54,823 nt of DNA from a bacterium (GCA_016124895.1 WGMU01000013.1:1-54823); one strand, 5' to 3'; counted from the stretch's first letter, positions 9,917 through 18,718 are shown. Numbers and translations: made by a program. Notes: generated by a model not told the origin, from the sequence alone.

Positions 9917-10474
9917 ATGGATCGCAGGCACTCGATGAATCCCTGGCACGACGTGACTCCCGGCATTGAGCTGCCGTCGGAGTTTGTATCGGTGGTTGAA
10001 ATCCCGATGGGCTCCAGCGTGAAGTACGAGCTGGATAAGAAGACCGGGCTGCTGAAGCTCGACCGTATTCTGTACTCGGCCGTTTTTTACCCGGCGAATT
10101 ACGGCTTCATTCCGCAGACGTTTGCCGAGGACGACGACCCGCTCGACGTTCTGGTGCTCTGTCAGGAACCGGTGGCGCCGCTGACGCTGGTCCGGTCGCG
10201 GGCGATTGGCCTGATGACGATGCTGGACGGTGGCAAGCCCGACCATAAGATCCTGGCCGTCGCAACCGACGACCCGGAGTACAACAGTTTTACCGACGCC
10301 TCCGAGTTGCCGATTCACCGCCTGTCGATGCTGCGGCGTTTTTTCCAGGACTACAAGCAGCTTGAAGACAAAGCTGTTCAGGTCGACGAGATTCAGTCGG
10401 CGGAAACGTCGTTTCCGATCATCGAAGACGCCCTGAAGCGGTACGACATCAAGCGGCGGCACGGTTTTCACTGA
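9917..10474 (+). CDS. ppa: Inorganic pyrophosphatase, family I
   Basis: A 185-residue soluble pyrophosphatase that splits PPi to two phosphates in the cytoplasm and so drives biosynthetic reactions. The family I signature D-x-D-P-x-D is present as DDDPLD (residues 72-77). Other family marks are VVEIPMGSSVKYELDKKTG, which binds PPi, and VFYPANYGFIPQT. Length agrees with the bacterial hexameric form. The ATG at 9917 follows GAAGG with 9-nt spacing; in-frame starts upstream at 9761 would add a leader absent from the family. A second ATG at 9935 is possible. Confidence 0.96.
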   Translation: MDRRHSMNPWHDVTPGIELPSEFVSVVEIPMGSSVKYELDKKTGLLKLDRILYSAVFYPANYGFIPQTFAEDDDPLDVLVLCQEPVAPLTLVRSRAIGLMTMLDGGKPDHKILAVATDDPEYNSFTDASELPIHRLSMLRRFFQDYKQLEDKAVQVDEIQSAETSFPIIEDALKRYDIKRRHGFH

Positions 10475-10536
10475 TGCTGCGGGGCGAGTCTGCTGGCGAT
10501 TCGATTCAGACAGACGTTTGATCCAGAGGGCGTTCA

Positions 10537-11367
10537 ATGAGAGTTCGGTGCGTTCGCGTTCTGCTGACTGCGTATCTGGTGTTTGTTGCACAGGGTTCAT
10601 TCGTTCGAGCGGACGAATTTCCCGGCAGAAAATCCGACTGGCACGGCTTCGACCGTTTCGACTTCGAGCACGCTGGCCGGAACTGCATTGTCGTGACTCC
10701 GCAGGATGAGGCGCCCGATCGACCGTGGGTCTGGCGGGCTCGGTTCTTCGGCCACGAACCGCAGGCGGATGTCGCCCTGCTTCAGCGCGGGTATCACGTC
10801 GTCTACTGCGACGTCGCGAATCTGTTCGGCAGTCCGCAGGCGGTTGAGCACTGGAACCGGTTCTACGACCTGCTGACGACGAAGCACGGCTTTGCGAAAA
10901 GGACAGCTCTTGAGGGCATGAGCCGCGGCGGGCTGATCATCTACAACTGGGCGGCGGCCAATCCCGACAAGGTGGCGTGCCTGTACGGCGACGCTCCCGT
11001 CTGCGATTTCAAAAGCTGGCCCGGTGGCAAGGGAGTGGGGAAGGGCAGTGCGGCAGCCTGGCGGGACTGTCTGAAAGCGTACGGCCTGACGGAGCAGCAG
11101 GCGCTCCAGTACGACCGCAACCCGATCGACCAGCTCGAACCACTGGCCAAAGCTGGCATCCCGATCCTGCACGTCGTCGGCGCCGCAGACGAAGTTGTCC
11201 CCGTCGCAGAAAACACGGCGATCATCGAGCAGCGTTATCAGGCGCTGGGGGGTTCGATCGAAATTATCTCAAAGCCCGGCGTCGGCCATCACCCGCACGC
11301 GCTCAAAGATCCGCAGCCGATTGTCGACTTCATTGTGCAGCACACACAGGCGGCAGCTTCCAGGTGA
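10537..11367 (+). CDS. Secreted alpha/beta hydrolase
   Basis: A 276-residue protein with a cleavable signal peptide (VRVLLTAYLVFVAQGSFVRAD) and an alpha/beta hydrolase fold. The nucleophile elbow is GMSRGG (S129); the acid is probably D218 in GAADEVVPV and the histidine H251 in GVGHHPHA, so the triad is complete. The pattern GxSxG plus the short lid near PVCDFKSWPGGKG resembles prolyl-oligopeptidase-like and acetyl-xylan-esterase-like exported hydrolases of planctomycetes, whose substrates are mostly unknown. The ATG at 10537 follows AGAGGGCG. It is the last gene of the + strand run and faces the FabI-like gene. Confidence 0.85.
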   Translation: MRVRCVRVLLTAYLVFVAQGSFVRADEFPGRKSDWHGFDRFDFEHAGRNCIVVTPQDEAPDRPWVWRARFFGHEPQADVALLQRGYHVVYCDVANLFGSPQAVEHWNRFYDLLTTKHGFAKRTALEGMSRGGLIIYNWAAANPDKVACLYGDAPVCDFKSWPGGKGVGKGSAAAWRDCLKAYGLTEQQALQYDRNPIDQLEPLAKAGIPILHVVGAADEVVPVAENTAIIEQRYQALGGSIEIISKPGVGHHPHALKDPQPIVDFIVQHTQAAASR

Positions 11368-11380
11368 GCAGTCTTAATCG

Positions 11381-11396
11381 GCGGCCATGTGGCCGC
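11381..11396. terminator. Hairpin between convergent genes
   Basis: The 30-bp gap between the hydrolase stop and the FabI-like stop contains GCGGCCATGTGGCCGC, a GC-rich palindrome (7-bp arms around TG). Its place between converging genes suggests a bidirectional terminator, though there is no T tract on either side. Confidence 0.4.
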
Positions 11397-11397
11397 A

Positions 11398-12207
11398 TCA
11401 GATCGGCGCGTCCGTATCGCCATGCACGAGGTCGCGGTCGAAATAGTTGATACTCATTCCGGCGTCGAGCACGACTCCCTGCGCATTGATGCCTGACGAC
11501 CGCGGGCTCAGCAGGAAGGCGATTGTGTTTGCCACTTCTTCCGTCTGGACCGCCTGCTTCCGCAGCGTGGCCCGTTCGGCATAGAGGTAGCTATCGACGT
11601 AACCGGGAATGCCGGCCGACGCCGACGACTTGAGCAGTCCGGGACAGACCGCGTTAAAGCGGACGTGCGAGAACTGCGAAAACGCCTTGGCCAGAAAGCA
11701 GACGCTGGAATCCAGCGCCGCTTTGACTGGCGCCATGTAACCGTAATTCTCAGCGGCCATCCGCGTCGTCGAGATCGAAACCGTCACCACGCTGCCATTT
11801 TCCGGATCGAGCAGCTCCCGGAACGCATTCGACACGGCGATCAGCGAGAAGCAGGAAATGTCTACAGCCTGCAGAAATGCCGGCCGGGGGGTTTCGTGAA
11901 ATGGCAGCCAGCCGGCCGAGTAATCCGCGAAAGCGATCGAATGAACAAGGCCGTGCAGCGAGTCGACGCTTGCTGACACATCGTCGCGCAATTTGTCGAT
12001 CTGCGATTGATTCTCGACGTCGCAGACAAAGACCGGCGCCTCGGGAAACAGCTTGCGAACCGTCGCTGCGCGCTCGTCCGAACGCACACTGAAGAGCACG
12101 TTCGCTCCGGCGTCCGTCAGCACTCTGGCTGCGTGATACGCGACGCTCTTGCGATTCGCCATGCCCAGAATCAGCACGTTGCGGCCAGTCAGTTGCAGAA
12201 AATCCAT
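11398..12207 (-). CDS. fabI: Enoyl-ACP reductase-like SDR (FabI type)
   Basis: A 269-residue short-chain dehydrogenase with the FabI layout. The nucleotide-binding loop is [13 protein letters not shown] at the N-terminus, as in FabI (GxANxxSIA), and LVHSIAFA is the characteristic FabI stretch. The catalytic pair is spaced Y-x6-[10 protein letters not shown] with Y155 and K162 (Y156/K163 in E. coli). FabI reduces the enoyl-ACP double bond with NAD(P)H in the last step of fatty-acid elongation. One feature is odd: the position of E. coli Tyr146 is Ile145 here ([11 protein letters not shown]). It may therefore be a variant or paralogue with a different enoyl substrate. It is preceded on the same strand by the M20 gene, 196 bp away. 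Confidence 0.82.
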   Translation of the reverse strand: MDFLQLTGRNVLILGMANRKSVAYHAARVLTDAGANVLFSVRSDERAATVRKLFPEAPVFVCDVENQSQIDKLRDDVSASVDSLHGLVHSIAFADYSAGWLPFHETPRPAFLQAVDISCFSLIAVSNAFRELLDPENGSVVTVSISTTRMAAENYGYMAPVKAALDSSVCFLAKAFSQFSHVRFNAVCPGLLKSSASAGIPGYVDSYLYAERATLRKQAVQTEEVANTIAFLLSPRSSGINAQGVVLDAGMSINYFDRDLVHGDTDAPI

Positions 12208-12313
12208 AACCCTCTCGTCCGGTCAATCATGCGGAGTCATCGCCAGTCGGTCCGAAACGGATGGGATGATACGGGCTGTTTCTCAACAGGCGTAGGAAAC
12301 AGCAACTCCGTGA

Positions 12314-12380
12314 TCTCTGTGCCTCTGTGTTTGCAATGTCTGAGTGCTGCACTTCGTCTCCAAAGAGAAACATAGAGGCA
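12314..12380. repeat. Imperfect inverted repeat with CTCTGTG-type motif
   Basis: The left arm around 12320-12332 (GCCTCTGTGTTT) pairs with the right arm around 12368-12380 (AAACATAGAGGC) with one mismatch. It lies between the M20 gene and the FabI-like gene in their reading direction and belongs to the class of low-complexity hairpins seen elsewhere in this window (compare 23334-23426). Confidence 0.5.
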
Positions 12381-12403
12381 CTGAGGGTACAGAGAGGGAA
12401 GTG

Positions 12404-13600
12404 TTACCGTTCAGACGGTGGGTTCGAGCAGAACCGGTAGTAGACGTCGGCGGCTTTTTCGAGTTGCTCGATTTCGATCCACTCGTCCTTCGTATGAGCC
12501 TGCGCGATCGAGCCAGGCCCGAAGACGACCGAGGGGACTCCGCCACGGCAGGTGCGCGACGCGTGCGTTCCGTAGGGAACTCCGACCGCCTCGTGAGGAC
12601 CGTCAACCTGAGCGATGACGTCGAGCAGTGGTGCAGCCACCCAGCCGTTGTCGTCATCGCTGAGCGTTGGACCGTTGAGCCACGGTTTCTCGTACGTGAT
12701 CTCGAAGTCGAGCCGGCTGGCGAGAAACTCGCGGATGCGGGCGAGTGCCTCTTCAGGATCCTCGCCGGGAATGATCCGGCGGTCGATCTCGATGGCACAC
12801 TCGTCCGGGACGACATTGACACTGGCCCCGCCGTAAATTCGGCCGACGCTGATCGTCGACGGTCCGCAGAGTGGATGCGGATCGCGCTGGCCGGGCAGGA
12901 CGTCCGCGTACTCTTCCAGAGCGTTGAGCACTTTGGCCATCCGGTAAATCGCGTTGATGCCCTGTGTCGGATCTGAACTGTGGCAGGCCCGGCCGTGAGT
13001 CAGGATTCGGAACCGAGTGGCTCCCCGGTGTGCCACGACGACGTCCAGCAGCGTCGGCTCGGCAATCACCGCACCGTCAGGCCGTTGCGTGACGAGCTTT
13101 GACCGTCCCGGCGTTTCCCAGTAAGTGCAGAGATCGGTGATCCCCAGCGTCGTCTGCTCTTCGTCGCAGGTACAGCTCATAATGACGCTCGCCGCTCCAG
13201 CCGGCTGCTCGCGCACCAGCCGGGCGAAGGCCCACAGCATCGACGCCAGTCCGCCTTTGACGTCTGACGCCCCGCGCCCGTAAACGCGACCGTCGCTGAT
13301 CGACGGTTCGAACGGAGGAATGGTCATCCCGTCAACCGGCACCGTATCCTGATGCGCGTCGAGCAGCAGCGTCGTCGTCGCCCCAGGCGGATCGAATTTC
13401 GCGATCACGTTCGAGCGACCCGGCACGACTTCAATCACTTCGTGCGGAACACCAAGCGTCTCAAAGAACTGCACGAGATACTCAGTCAACCGCGTCTCAA
13501 AAAACTCCGGCCCGGAGAGGTCGCGACCCATCGGGTTGACGCTGGGAATGGAGATCAGATCGCACAGCAGGTCGGTGACGGAAGCAGGAAGGTCAGACAT
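12404..13600 (-). CDS. M20-family deacylase (ArgE/DapE-like)
   Basis: A 398-residue zinc hydrolase of peptidase family M20. The metal site is complete: H83 and D85 in DAHQDTVPVDG, D113 in GRGASDVKGG, the general base/metal ligand pair E147-E148 in CTCDEEQ, and CHSSDPTQGINAI in the dimerisation domain. ArgE and DapE remove acetyl or succinyl groups from acetylornithine or succinyl-diaminopimelate; which one applies here cannot be decided from sequence, and no arg or dap neighbour is present. No signal peptide, so cytoplasmic. The ATG at 13600 gives the standard N-terminus LLCDLISIPSVNP. Confidence 0.9.
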   Translation of the reverse strand: MSDLPASVTDLLCDLISIPSVNPMGRDLSGPEFFETRLTEYLVQFFETLGVPHEVIEVVPGRSNVIAKFDPPGATTTLLLDAHQDTVPVDGMTIPPFEPSISDGRVYGRGASDVKGGLASMLWAFARLVREQPAGAASVIMSCTCDEEQTTLGITDLCTYWETPGRSKLVTQRPDGAVIAEPTLLDVVVAHRGATRFRILTHGRACHSSDPTQGINAIYRMAKVLNALEEYADVLPGQRDPHPLCGPSTISVGRIYGGASVNVVPDECAIEIDRRIIPGEDPEEALARIREFLASRLDFEITYEKPWLNGPTLSDDDNGWVAAPLLDVIAQVDGPHEAVGVPYGTHASRTCRGGVPSVVFGPGSIAQAHTKDEWIEIEQLEKAADVYYRFCSNPPSER

Positions 13601-13686
13601 GGATGACTCATAACGGCGGAAATGCGATGGACGGAACTACAGAAAAACTCGTCGAAAGTCTGCGCGACTTTTGCTACGGGGCAGAT

Positions 13687-15102
13687 CTACCTCGCAAACT
13701 GCAGCGAGTAGACATCGGCACTCTGCAGCGAGAAACGGAGACGCACTGGCTTCCCGGCGAGACTGCTGACGTCGGCACCGGACTGCCAGATAACGGTCTG
13801 ACTGATCTCGTCGCCGGTGAGCGGCTTGCACTCGTCGAGACTGAACCCGGAAATCGGCTTGCCGTCGACGGTCTGCAGTTCCACGCAGACGCTGCCGCCT
13901 TTTTGTACGGCGTAGTTCAGCGTGAGGCTCTTGCCGGAGAATGTCAGCGGTTTGGAGAGCAGTTCGCCGCCGTTCGCTTCGGCCGAGACCGACACGAAGC
14001 CGTCGACGCGGTAGGTGAAATAACGCAGCCGGCTGTCGGGGCCTTCGTAGTAGGCTTCGGAGCCGTAGACCAGCAGCTCGCGATCGTTGTCCGGGCGAGT
14101 GACCAGGCCGTTTGCCATGTAGTTGCTGCGGTTACCGTCGCGGTCTTCAGGAGCGTCCGGCGGAATGACGGCCTGGTTCCAGCGATGAAAATGCAGGCCG
14201 TCGCGGCTCGACATAAAGATCGGTTCGACCTGACTGTCGCTCGGGCGGTACCGCGTGGGAAAACCAATGCGGATATGCGGAGCCCGCTCGTAGGGGCGGA
14301 TCGCGTTCGTATAAAGATGCTCGTTTGGCGTGCCTCCGGGATACTGCAGCAGTTGCGGTTTCGTCCAGGTGAGGAAGTCTGGCGACGTGCAGGTCATGAT
14401 CGAGCGGACGCCGTTGGTAAACGTGCGGTGGTAGTCGCGGTACTGCTGCGTGACGGGATCCCAGAAAGCCAGATTCTGCGAGTCGAACGCGCCGTCGGTG
14501 ATGACCGGTTCGTCCTTGATCAGCGACCAGTGAACTCCGTCCGGTGACTGGAAGACGTAGAGCCCCTTCTTGCCGTCAGGCCGGCCCCGGGAAATGCCTT
14601 TGTAGCGGGCTTCCGGCGGAGCGTCGGGGTTCGCGTCCTTAAACGCGACAAAGCAGTGCGAACCGAGTCCTTTCAGGATGATGTTGTTGTCCTTCGACCC
14701 GTCCCATTCGACGATGCCCAGTTTCGGTTTCGTCCAGTGGACACCGTCGCGGCTCTCGGCGTAACAGGTCACTTCGGGATGCTGCGTCTTCTGCGACCTT
14801 AAGTCCCCATGTGACCCGCGGTAGTACATCCGGTAAATGTCCCCGTCGCGAAAGATCGAATAGTACGCGCACGTATTGCCTTCCCAGGGCTGGTCGGTGA
14901 CGAGGACGACCCCGCCGGGAGTCGGCTGATGCACCTTCTGAGTTGCTCCGCCTGACAGACTGTCGATCAGGAAATCGTCGACAAAGAACTCCAGTCGCGA
15001 ACCGATCTCCAGCGGTTGAGCGGCCGTTGCAATCTGGTCAGAAACAAGCGAGATCAATGAAAGGGCCAGCACAAAGCCAGGCAGACAGGCTCTCAGACGC
15101 AT
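13687..15102 (-). CDS. Secreted beta-propeller glycoside hydrolase-like protein
   Basis: A 471-residue exported protein with a signal peptide (MRLRACLPGFVLALSLISLVSDQIATAA). Repeated blade motifs such as YYSIFRDGDIYRMYYRG, YAESRDGVHWTKPKLG and FQSPDGVHWSLI mark a five-bladed propeller related to GH32/GH43/GH130-type glycosidases. A C-terminal beta domain (LTLNYAVQKGGSVCVELQ) resembles the sandwich that follows such propellers. Catalytic acids cannot be assigned with confidence, so enzyme activity is inference. Planctomycetes encode many such proteins, often for degrading sulfated polysaccharides. The next upstream gene on this strand (C45) is 216 bp away, across two hairpins. Confidence 0.72.
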   Translation of the reverse strand: MRLRACLPGFVLALSLISLVSDQIATAAQPLEIGSRLEFFVDDFLIDSLSGGATQKVHQPTPGGVVLVTDQPWEGNTCAYYSIFRDGDIYRMYYRGSHGDLRSQKTQHPEVTCYAESRDGVHWTKPKLGIVEWDGSKDNNIILKGLGSHCFVAFKDANPDAPPEARYKGISRGRPDGKKGLYVFQSPDGVHWSLIKDEPVITDGAFDSQNLAFWDPVTQQYRDYHRTFTNGVRSIMTCTSPDFLTWTKPQLLQYPGGTPNEHLYTNAIRPYERAPHIRIGFPTRYRPSDSQVEPIFMSSRDGLHFHRWNQAVIPPDAPEDRDGNRSNYMANGLVTRPDNDRELLVYGSEAYYEGPDSRLRYFTYRVDGFVSVSAEANGGELLSKPLTFSGKSLTLNYAVQKGGSVCVELQTVDGKPISGFSLDECKPLTGDEISQTVIWQSGADVSSLAGKPVRLRFSLQSADVYSLQFAR

Positions 15103-15189
15103 CGCGGGGCTCCGGTTCGGGACAGAAGAGAGTGGGCTGGTCGCACGATAGCAGTCGAGACGCTGACATGCAGCGATCTCAACTGTAGT

Positions 15190-15300
15190 CCGGTTTCTCC
15201 GAAACCGGGAGTTGCGGAGCGGCGACGTTGAACGTTCACGACCCGCGTTGTCGGCAGATGACGGCGTGCTCTGCTGAAGTGCGAGTTTCGGAGAAACTCG
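15190..15300. repeat. Pair of related hairpins in opposite orientation
   Basis: CCGGTTTCTCCGAAACCGG at 15190-15208 and CGAGTTTCGGAGAAACTCG at 15282-15300 are each near-perfect hairpins, and each is followed or preceded by related flanks (CAACTGTAG / CTACGGTTG). They are inverted copies of one dispersed repeat, in the 216-bp gap between the C45 gene and the glycosidase-like gene. Confidence 0.7.
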
Positions 15301-15318
15301 CCTACGGTTGTCTTCACC

Positions 15319-17190
15319 TCAATTCGAACCGTCGGTGCCGACCGGTGCCGGTTCCGTGCTCATCGACCGCAGCAAATCGTGCAGGTCGAGTTTCACATAG
15401 GGCCGTTCCGCGGCCGGGTGTTTGTGGTCGGCATTGGCGACGTAGAGCACTCCGTCTTCCGGGACGAACAGGACATTGTGCAGGTTGGACTGCATCGCGA
15501 CCGGGCGGCTCATCAGCCACTGGCCAAGTTCGGCGTCGAACTGGCCGTATTTTTCCTGTACCCGCTCGCGAAGTTTCTGCAGCCGGCTGCCGGCGGACAG
15601 CACGACGCCGTCCTCAATGCCCTCACCCAGCCGTTCGTGAGCCTGCCCCGGAAGGATGAACTCGATCGATTCGGGCAGCGCCGCGACACCAACGGCCCGG
15701 TTCGTCTTGCCGTCAGCGAACACGTAGTAGTACTCGCACGTTCGAGGACTGTTCTTCCACAGGTCCATGACATCGTCGAGTGTCCGACATTCTTCGAGGG
15801 CTTGCCGCATCAGTGTCGCCATCGGCACGCCGTCCCACTGGCCTTCGCCGCGTCCGCCCATCTCGCCGAGCGAAATCGACTGAGCGTTCATGCCGCTGAC
15901 ACTGCCGATGAAGCCCGCGTAGCCGACGTTGGCGAACGGGATGCGCCCATCAACATTGACAATGAACGTCGTCGCCGCGTCCTGCAGGCCGATTGCCGTC
16001 ATGTAGTCGAGCACGCGTCCGTGGTAGAGCTTGCCGTCCCTCGTCGCCTTGCCGCACAGTGCGAAGCCCGAACAGTGAAACAGTTCCGGAAAAACATTGA
16101 GCGTCTGTACGAGCCCTTCGTCGAGGTCCAGTGCCGCAGCCATCGCCCGCGTTTCGACTTTGTGCCGCTCGGGAATGTGCGGCGACAGTCGAGTGTACGC
16201 GTCTTCAAGATCGTGCCGGAACCAGCGGCCGGTGCGGATGGTTTGGGCCGTGCCGAACGTGTGCAGCACTGAGTCGATACAGGCCTGAGCTTCCTGCCGC
16301 AGCAACTCGCCGTGCGCCCTTCCGACTTCTTCTGGAGAACCGCTCAGCAGAACAACCCGCTGTCCGTCGATCCAGCGCAGCTCGCCATGCGGTACCGTGC
16401 GAGCGACCTGGGGTGGATCCGTCAGCAGCCGCGACGGAGCCAGGATTTCAAGAGCCCGCCGGACTCCTCGCACAAGCTGGCGTTCCAGTTCCGTCCGGTC
16501 GATCTCGACAACCCGAACGTCGTCGGTCTCGGTCAGCGGCGCCGATTCATGCGGCGTTTCAGTCACCTTCAAATCGAGGTCGACGTTATCGGCCGAAACC
16601 TGCATCCGGCCGAGTTGAGGAAACTCAAACGTCACGTCACCGCCTGCTGCTCCACGAGCTGTTCCAGCATCGAACGTCACACCGAACAGGTTCTGCAGCA
16701 GCCCGGCCGTTGCCGCAGCATCAGGCTGAAACAGCACTGGCGCATACTGAGCGATTGCCGACCGTGGAGTGATCAGCCGCGACACGATCTCCCGCGGTGC
16801 GAGTCGATCCGCCGAATCGATCGGGCCTCGCCCGACAAACACAACGCCGTGCTTCGGCAGTCCAAACTCCGTCACATCCGGCCGCCGCCGAACCTGCAGA
16901 GCATAGTCAGCATGCGTCAACTCCAGCTCAAATGACTCGTTGCCGAGTCTCGCGAGTCTCAGCGAGATCTGCTGGGACTTCCTGTCTATCGGCACCTTTG
17001 CCGTCCCGAAAAACGCAAACCGTTCCTGCTCGCCAGACGCCGCGGTCAGAAACGGCTGCAGTCTTTCGGCCAGAGAGATCCCGGAAGAGGACTCGTCTGC
17101 TGCGCGAACAGATGCGACAGGCAGTAAGACCACGGTCAGCAACGCAATCGCGACGGTGGGGCTGAACAGAAGTCGGTTCCGAATCGGCAT
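15319..17190 (-). CDS. C45-family autoproteolytic acyltransferase/hydrolase
   Basis: A 623-residue exported protein (signal peptide MPIRNRLLFSPTVAIALLTV and following). From residue ~270 it is a peptidase C45/acyl-CoA:6-APA acyltransferase-like Ntn hydrolase: VLLSGSPEEVGRAHGELL, the probable nucleophile C373 in FHCSGFALCGKAT, then GKLYHGRVLDY, GYAGFIGSVSGMNAQSISLGEMG, and a C-terminal SNLHNVLFVPEDGVLYVANAD. Such enzymes self-cleave before the Cys and act on amide or acyl bonds; the substrate is unknown. Unusual is the ~240-residue domain between the signal peptide and the C45 part, which contains a beta-rich segment and has no motif I recognise. It lies 70 bp downstream of the thioredoxin/PDZ gene on the same strand. 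Confidence 0.82.
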   Translation of the reverse strand: MPIRNRLLFSPTVAIALLTVVLLPVASVRAADESSSGISLAERLQPFLTAASGEQERFAFFGTAKVPIDRKSQQISLRLARLGNESFELELTHADYALQVRRRPDVTEFGLPKHGVVFVGRGPIDSADRLAPREIVSRLITPRSAIAQYAPVLFQPDAAATAGLLQNLFGVTFDAGTARGAAGGDVTFEFPQLGRMQVSADNVDLDLKVTETPHESAPLTETDDVRVVEIDRTELERQLVRGVRRALEILAPSRLLTDPPQVARTVPHGELRWIDGQRVVLLSGSPEEVGRAHGELLRQEAQACIDSVLHTFGTAQTIRTGRWFRHDLEDAYTRLSPHIPERHKVETRAMAAALDLDEGLVQTLNVFPELFHCSGFALCGKATRDGKLYHGRVLDYMTAIGLQDAATTFIVNVDGRIPFANVGYAGFIGSVSGMNAQSISLGEMGGRGEGQWDGVPMATLMRQALEECRTLDDVMDLWKNSPRTCEYYYVFADGKTNRAVGVAALPESIEFILPGQAHERLGEGIEDGVVLSAGSRLQKLRERVQEKYGQFDAELGQWLMSRPVAMQSNLHNVLFVPEDGVLYVANADHKHPAAERPYVKLDLHDLLRSMSTEPAPVGTDGSN

Positions 17191-17260
17191 GGATTATTCC
17201 TGGACAGGCAAATGTGAGTATTGGGCAGGACCTGGCCCTGCTGGCATGCAGTGCTATTCG

Positions 17261-18580
17261 CTATTCGACCAGTCTGATCCGCAACTCTTTGCGCTGGCCG
17301 TCGCGGAGAACGGTCAGTGGCAGTTCGTCTCCAACTTTGTAGTTCAGTTTGATGTGCGCATTGAACTGCTGATTGTTGACGTCACGGAGCGGCTGCCCGG
17401 CAACGGCGACGATCACGTCGTTCTGTCGCAGCCCGGATTCGATGGCCGCTCGTCCGCCGTCGGCGTCGCGGTTGATCCACTTGACCTCAAGAGCCGTGTC
17501 CGAATCGGGAATGCCGAGCTCTTTGCGGCGGTCGAAGGCGAGAATCGGTGACCAGACTCGCAACCGCGGCGACACGGACCACATCGAGCCTCGCCACGAG
17601 ATGTCGTACTCCTTCCACGCGGCTGGAAGTTTCACTGAATGCTTGGTTTCGTCAGCCAGTTCGATGTTCAGCGAGGTCGCCGTGTTTGGCAGCTTGTGCA
17701 GCACCCACTGCATGTCGGCAATTGAGACGATCCGCTGACCGTTGAGTTTCCGTACTTCCGAGCCGCTCTTCAGGCCTGCCGCGGCGGCGGGTGAGCCGGC
17801 GACGACTTCGCTGATCTTGAGGCCGTCGTTGCGGTCGATCTTCAGCCCGACTGTGTCCGGCAGCGGGAACTTCCAGAGCTGGTCTTTCGAGAACGTACCG
17901 GCCTCCTGAGCCTGAAAGTGCCCGGCGTCGTGGATCATGTGGCAGTGGACGCAGTTGGAGCGAGTCGTCTCCTGTTCGAGCTTCTCCGCGTTCCGCATCC
18001 CCGGCAGGTCGAGCGCTGTCAGGCCGGGCTGCTTCGAGCCGTGCTTGCCACGTAGCTCATCAATGTTTCCCGGATAGGCTGCGTGGAGCTTCAGAACGCG
18101 CTGCATCGTCGTCAGCAGGCCGTCGATCGAGTTATAAGCGTCCGGCCCTTCCGCGCTCTGCGTTCCGTACCGCGCGTAAACGACGCCGTCGGCATTGACG
18201 AACATCGCGGCCCAGTTGAGATCGTGATCAAACTCGAACAGCGACAAGTCAACATCCTTCATCTCGACCTGCCGGACGGGAATGAAGTTCTTCCGAGCGA
18301 ACTCACGCACACGTTCGTTGCCGCTGGCGACGTCCGCATCAAAAGCCGCACACGCCTTGCAGGGCACGCAACGAAACGTGACGAACAGTGGCTTGTTCTC
18401 CTTCTTCGCCTGCGCCATCGCTGAAGGGATGTCGTTGTAAACCCAGACGTCCGTCCGAGCCCCGTTCTCATCCTTGATCCGTTCCCGCAGCCCACCGTCG
18501 TCGGCAGTCGCGGGGGATAATACCCTCAAAAGGAATGCAGAAACCAAACAAGCGACAGTCACTCGAAACGAAGCACGCAT
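17261..18580 (-). CDS. Exported thioredoxin-like / CxxCH / double PDZ protein
   Basis: A 439-residue exported protein with a signal peptide (VTVACLVSAFLLRVLSPATAD). Residues ~45-170 form a thioredoxin-like domain with CVPCKAC (C71, C74, C77) in place of the usual CGPC. A short helical segment carries a CxxCH site, NCVHCHMIHD (C210, C213, H214), which should bind one haem c. Residues ~240-330 and ~345-439 are PDZ domains (GLKISEVVAGSPAAAAGL and AAIESGLRQNDVIVAVAGQPL). The combination suggests a periplasmic redox scaffold that reads or binds C-termini of partners; no catalytic Ser or protease domain is present. The ATG at 18580 follows GGAG with 7-nt spacing; a start at 18637 is possible but delays the signal peptide. 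Confidence 0.78.
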   Translation of the reverse strand: MRASFRVTVACLVSAFLLRVLSPATADDGGLRERIKDENGARTDVWVYNDIPSAMAQAKKENKPLFVTFRCVPCKACAAFDADVASGNERVREFARKNFIPVRQVEMKDVDLSLFEFDHDLNWAAMFVNADGVVYARYGTQSAEGPDAYNSIDGLLTTMQRVLKLHAAYPGNIDELRGKHGSKQPGLTALDLPGMRNAEKLEQETTRSNCVHCHMIHDAGHFQAQEAGTFSKDQLWKFPLPDTVGLKIDRNDGLKISEVVAGSPAAAAGLKSGSEVRKLNGQRIVSIADMQWVLHKLPNTATSLNIELADETKHSVKLPAAWKEYDISWRGSMWSVSPRLRVWSPILAFDRRKELGIPDSDTALEVKWINRDADGGRAAIESGLRQNDVIVAVAGQPLRDVNNQQFNAHIKLNYKVGDELPLTVLRDGQRKELRIRLVE

Positions 18581-18644
18581 TGCAGAACTCCGTGAAAGGC
18601 AGGAGCGAGGAAAAATTGGTCGACCCAATAGTTCCAAGTCTGAT

Positions 18645-18718
18645 GTAGCCGAAGTCGCCAGGCTTTGGACACCGACTCGGATTTCACGGGAAATCCAAAC
18701 TCTGGCGAGTTCGGCTAC
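18645..18718. repeat. Long inverted repeat (25-bp arms, 24-nt loop)
   Basis: The left arm 18645-18669 (GTAGCCGAAGTCGCCAG...) pairs with the right arm 18694-18718 at 22 of 25 positions. It lies upstream of the thioredoxin/PDZ gene and before the small + strand gene. Its sequence (TAGCCGAAGTCGCCAG) looks like a dispersed hairpin repeat; it could also form a structured leader. Confidence 0.75.

Noticed and set aside
13603-14547. 314-codon open frame on + opposite the glycosidase-like gene
   Set aside because: Antisense to blade motifs that are conserved on the - strand; no start signal or domain.
18645-18718. Possible insertion sequence ends
   Set aside because: Only 24 bp lie between the arms; no transposase or target duplication is visible.
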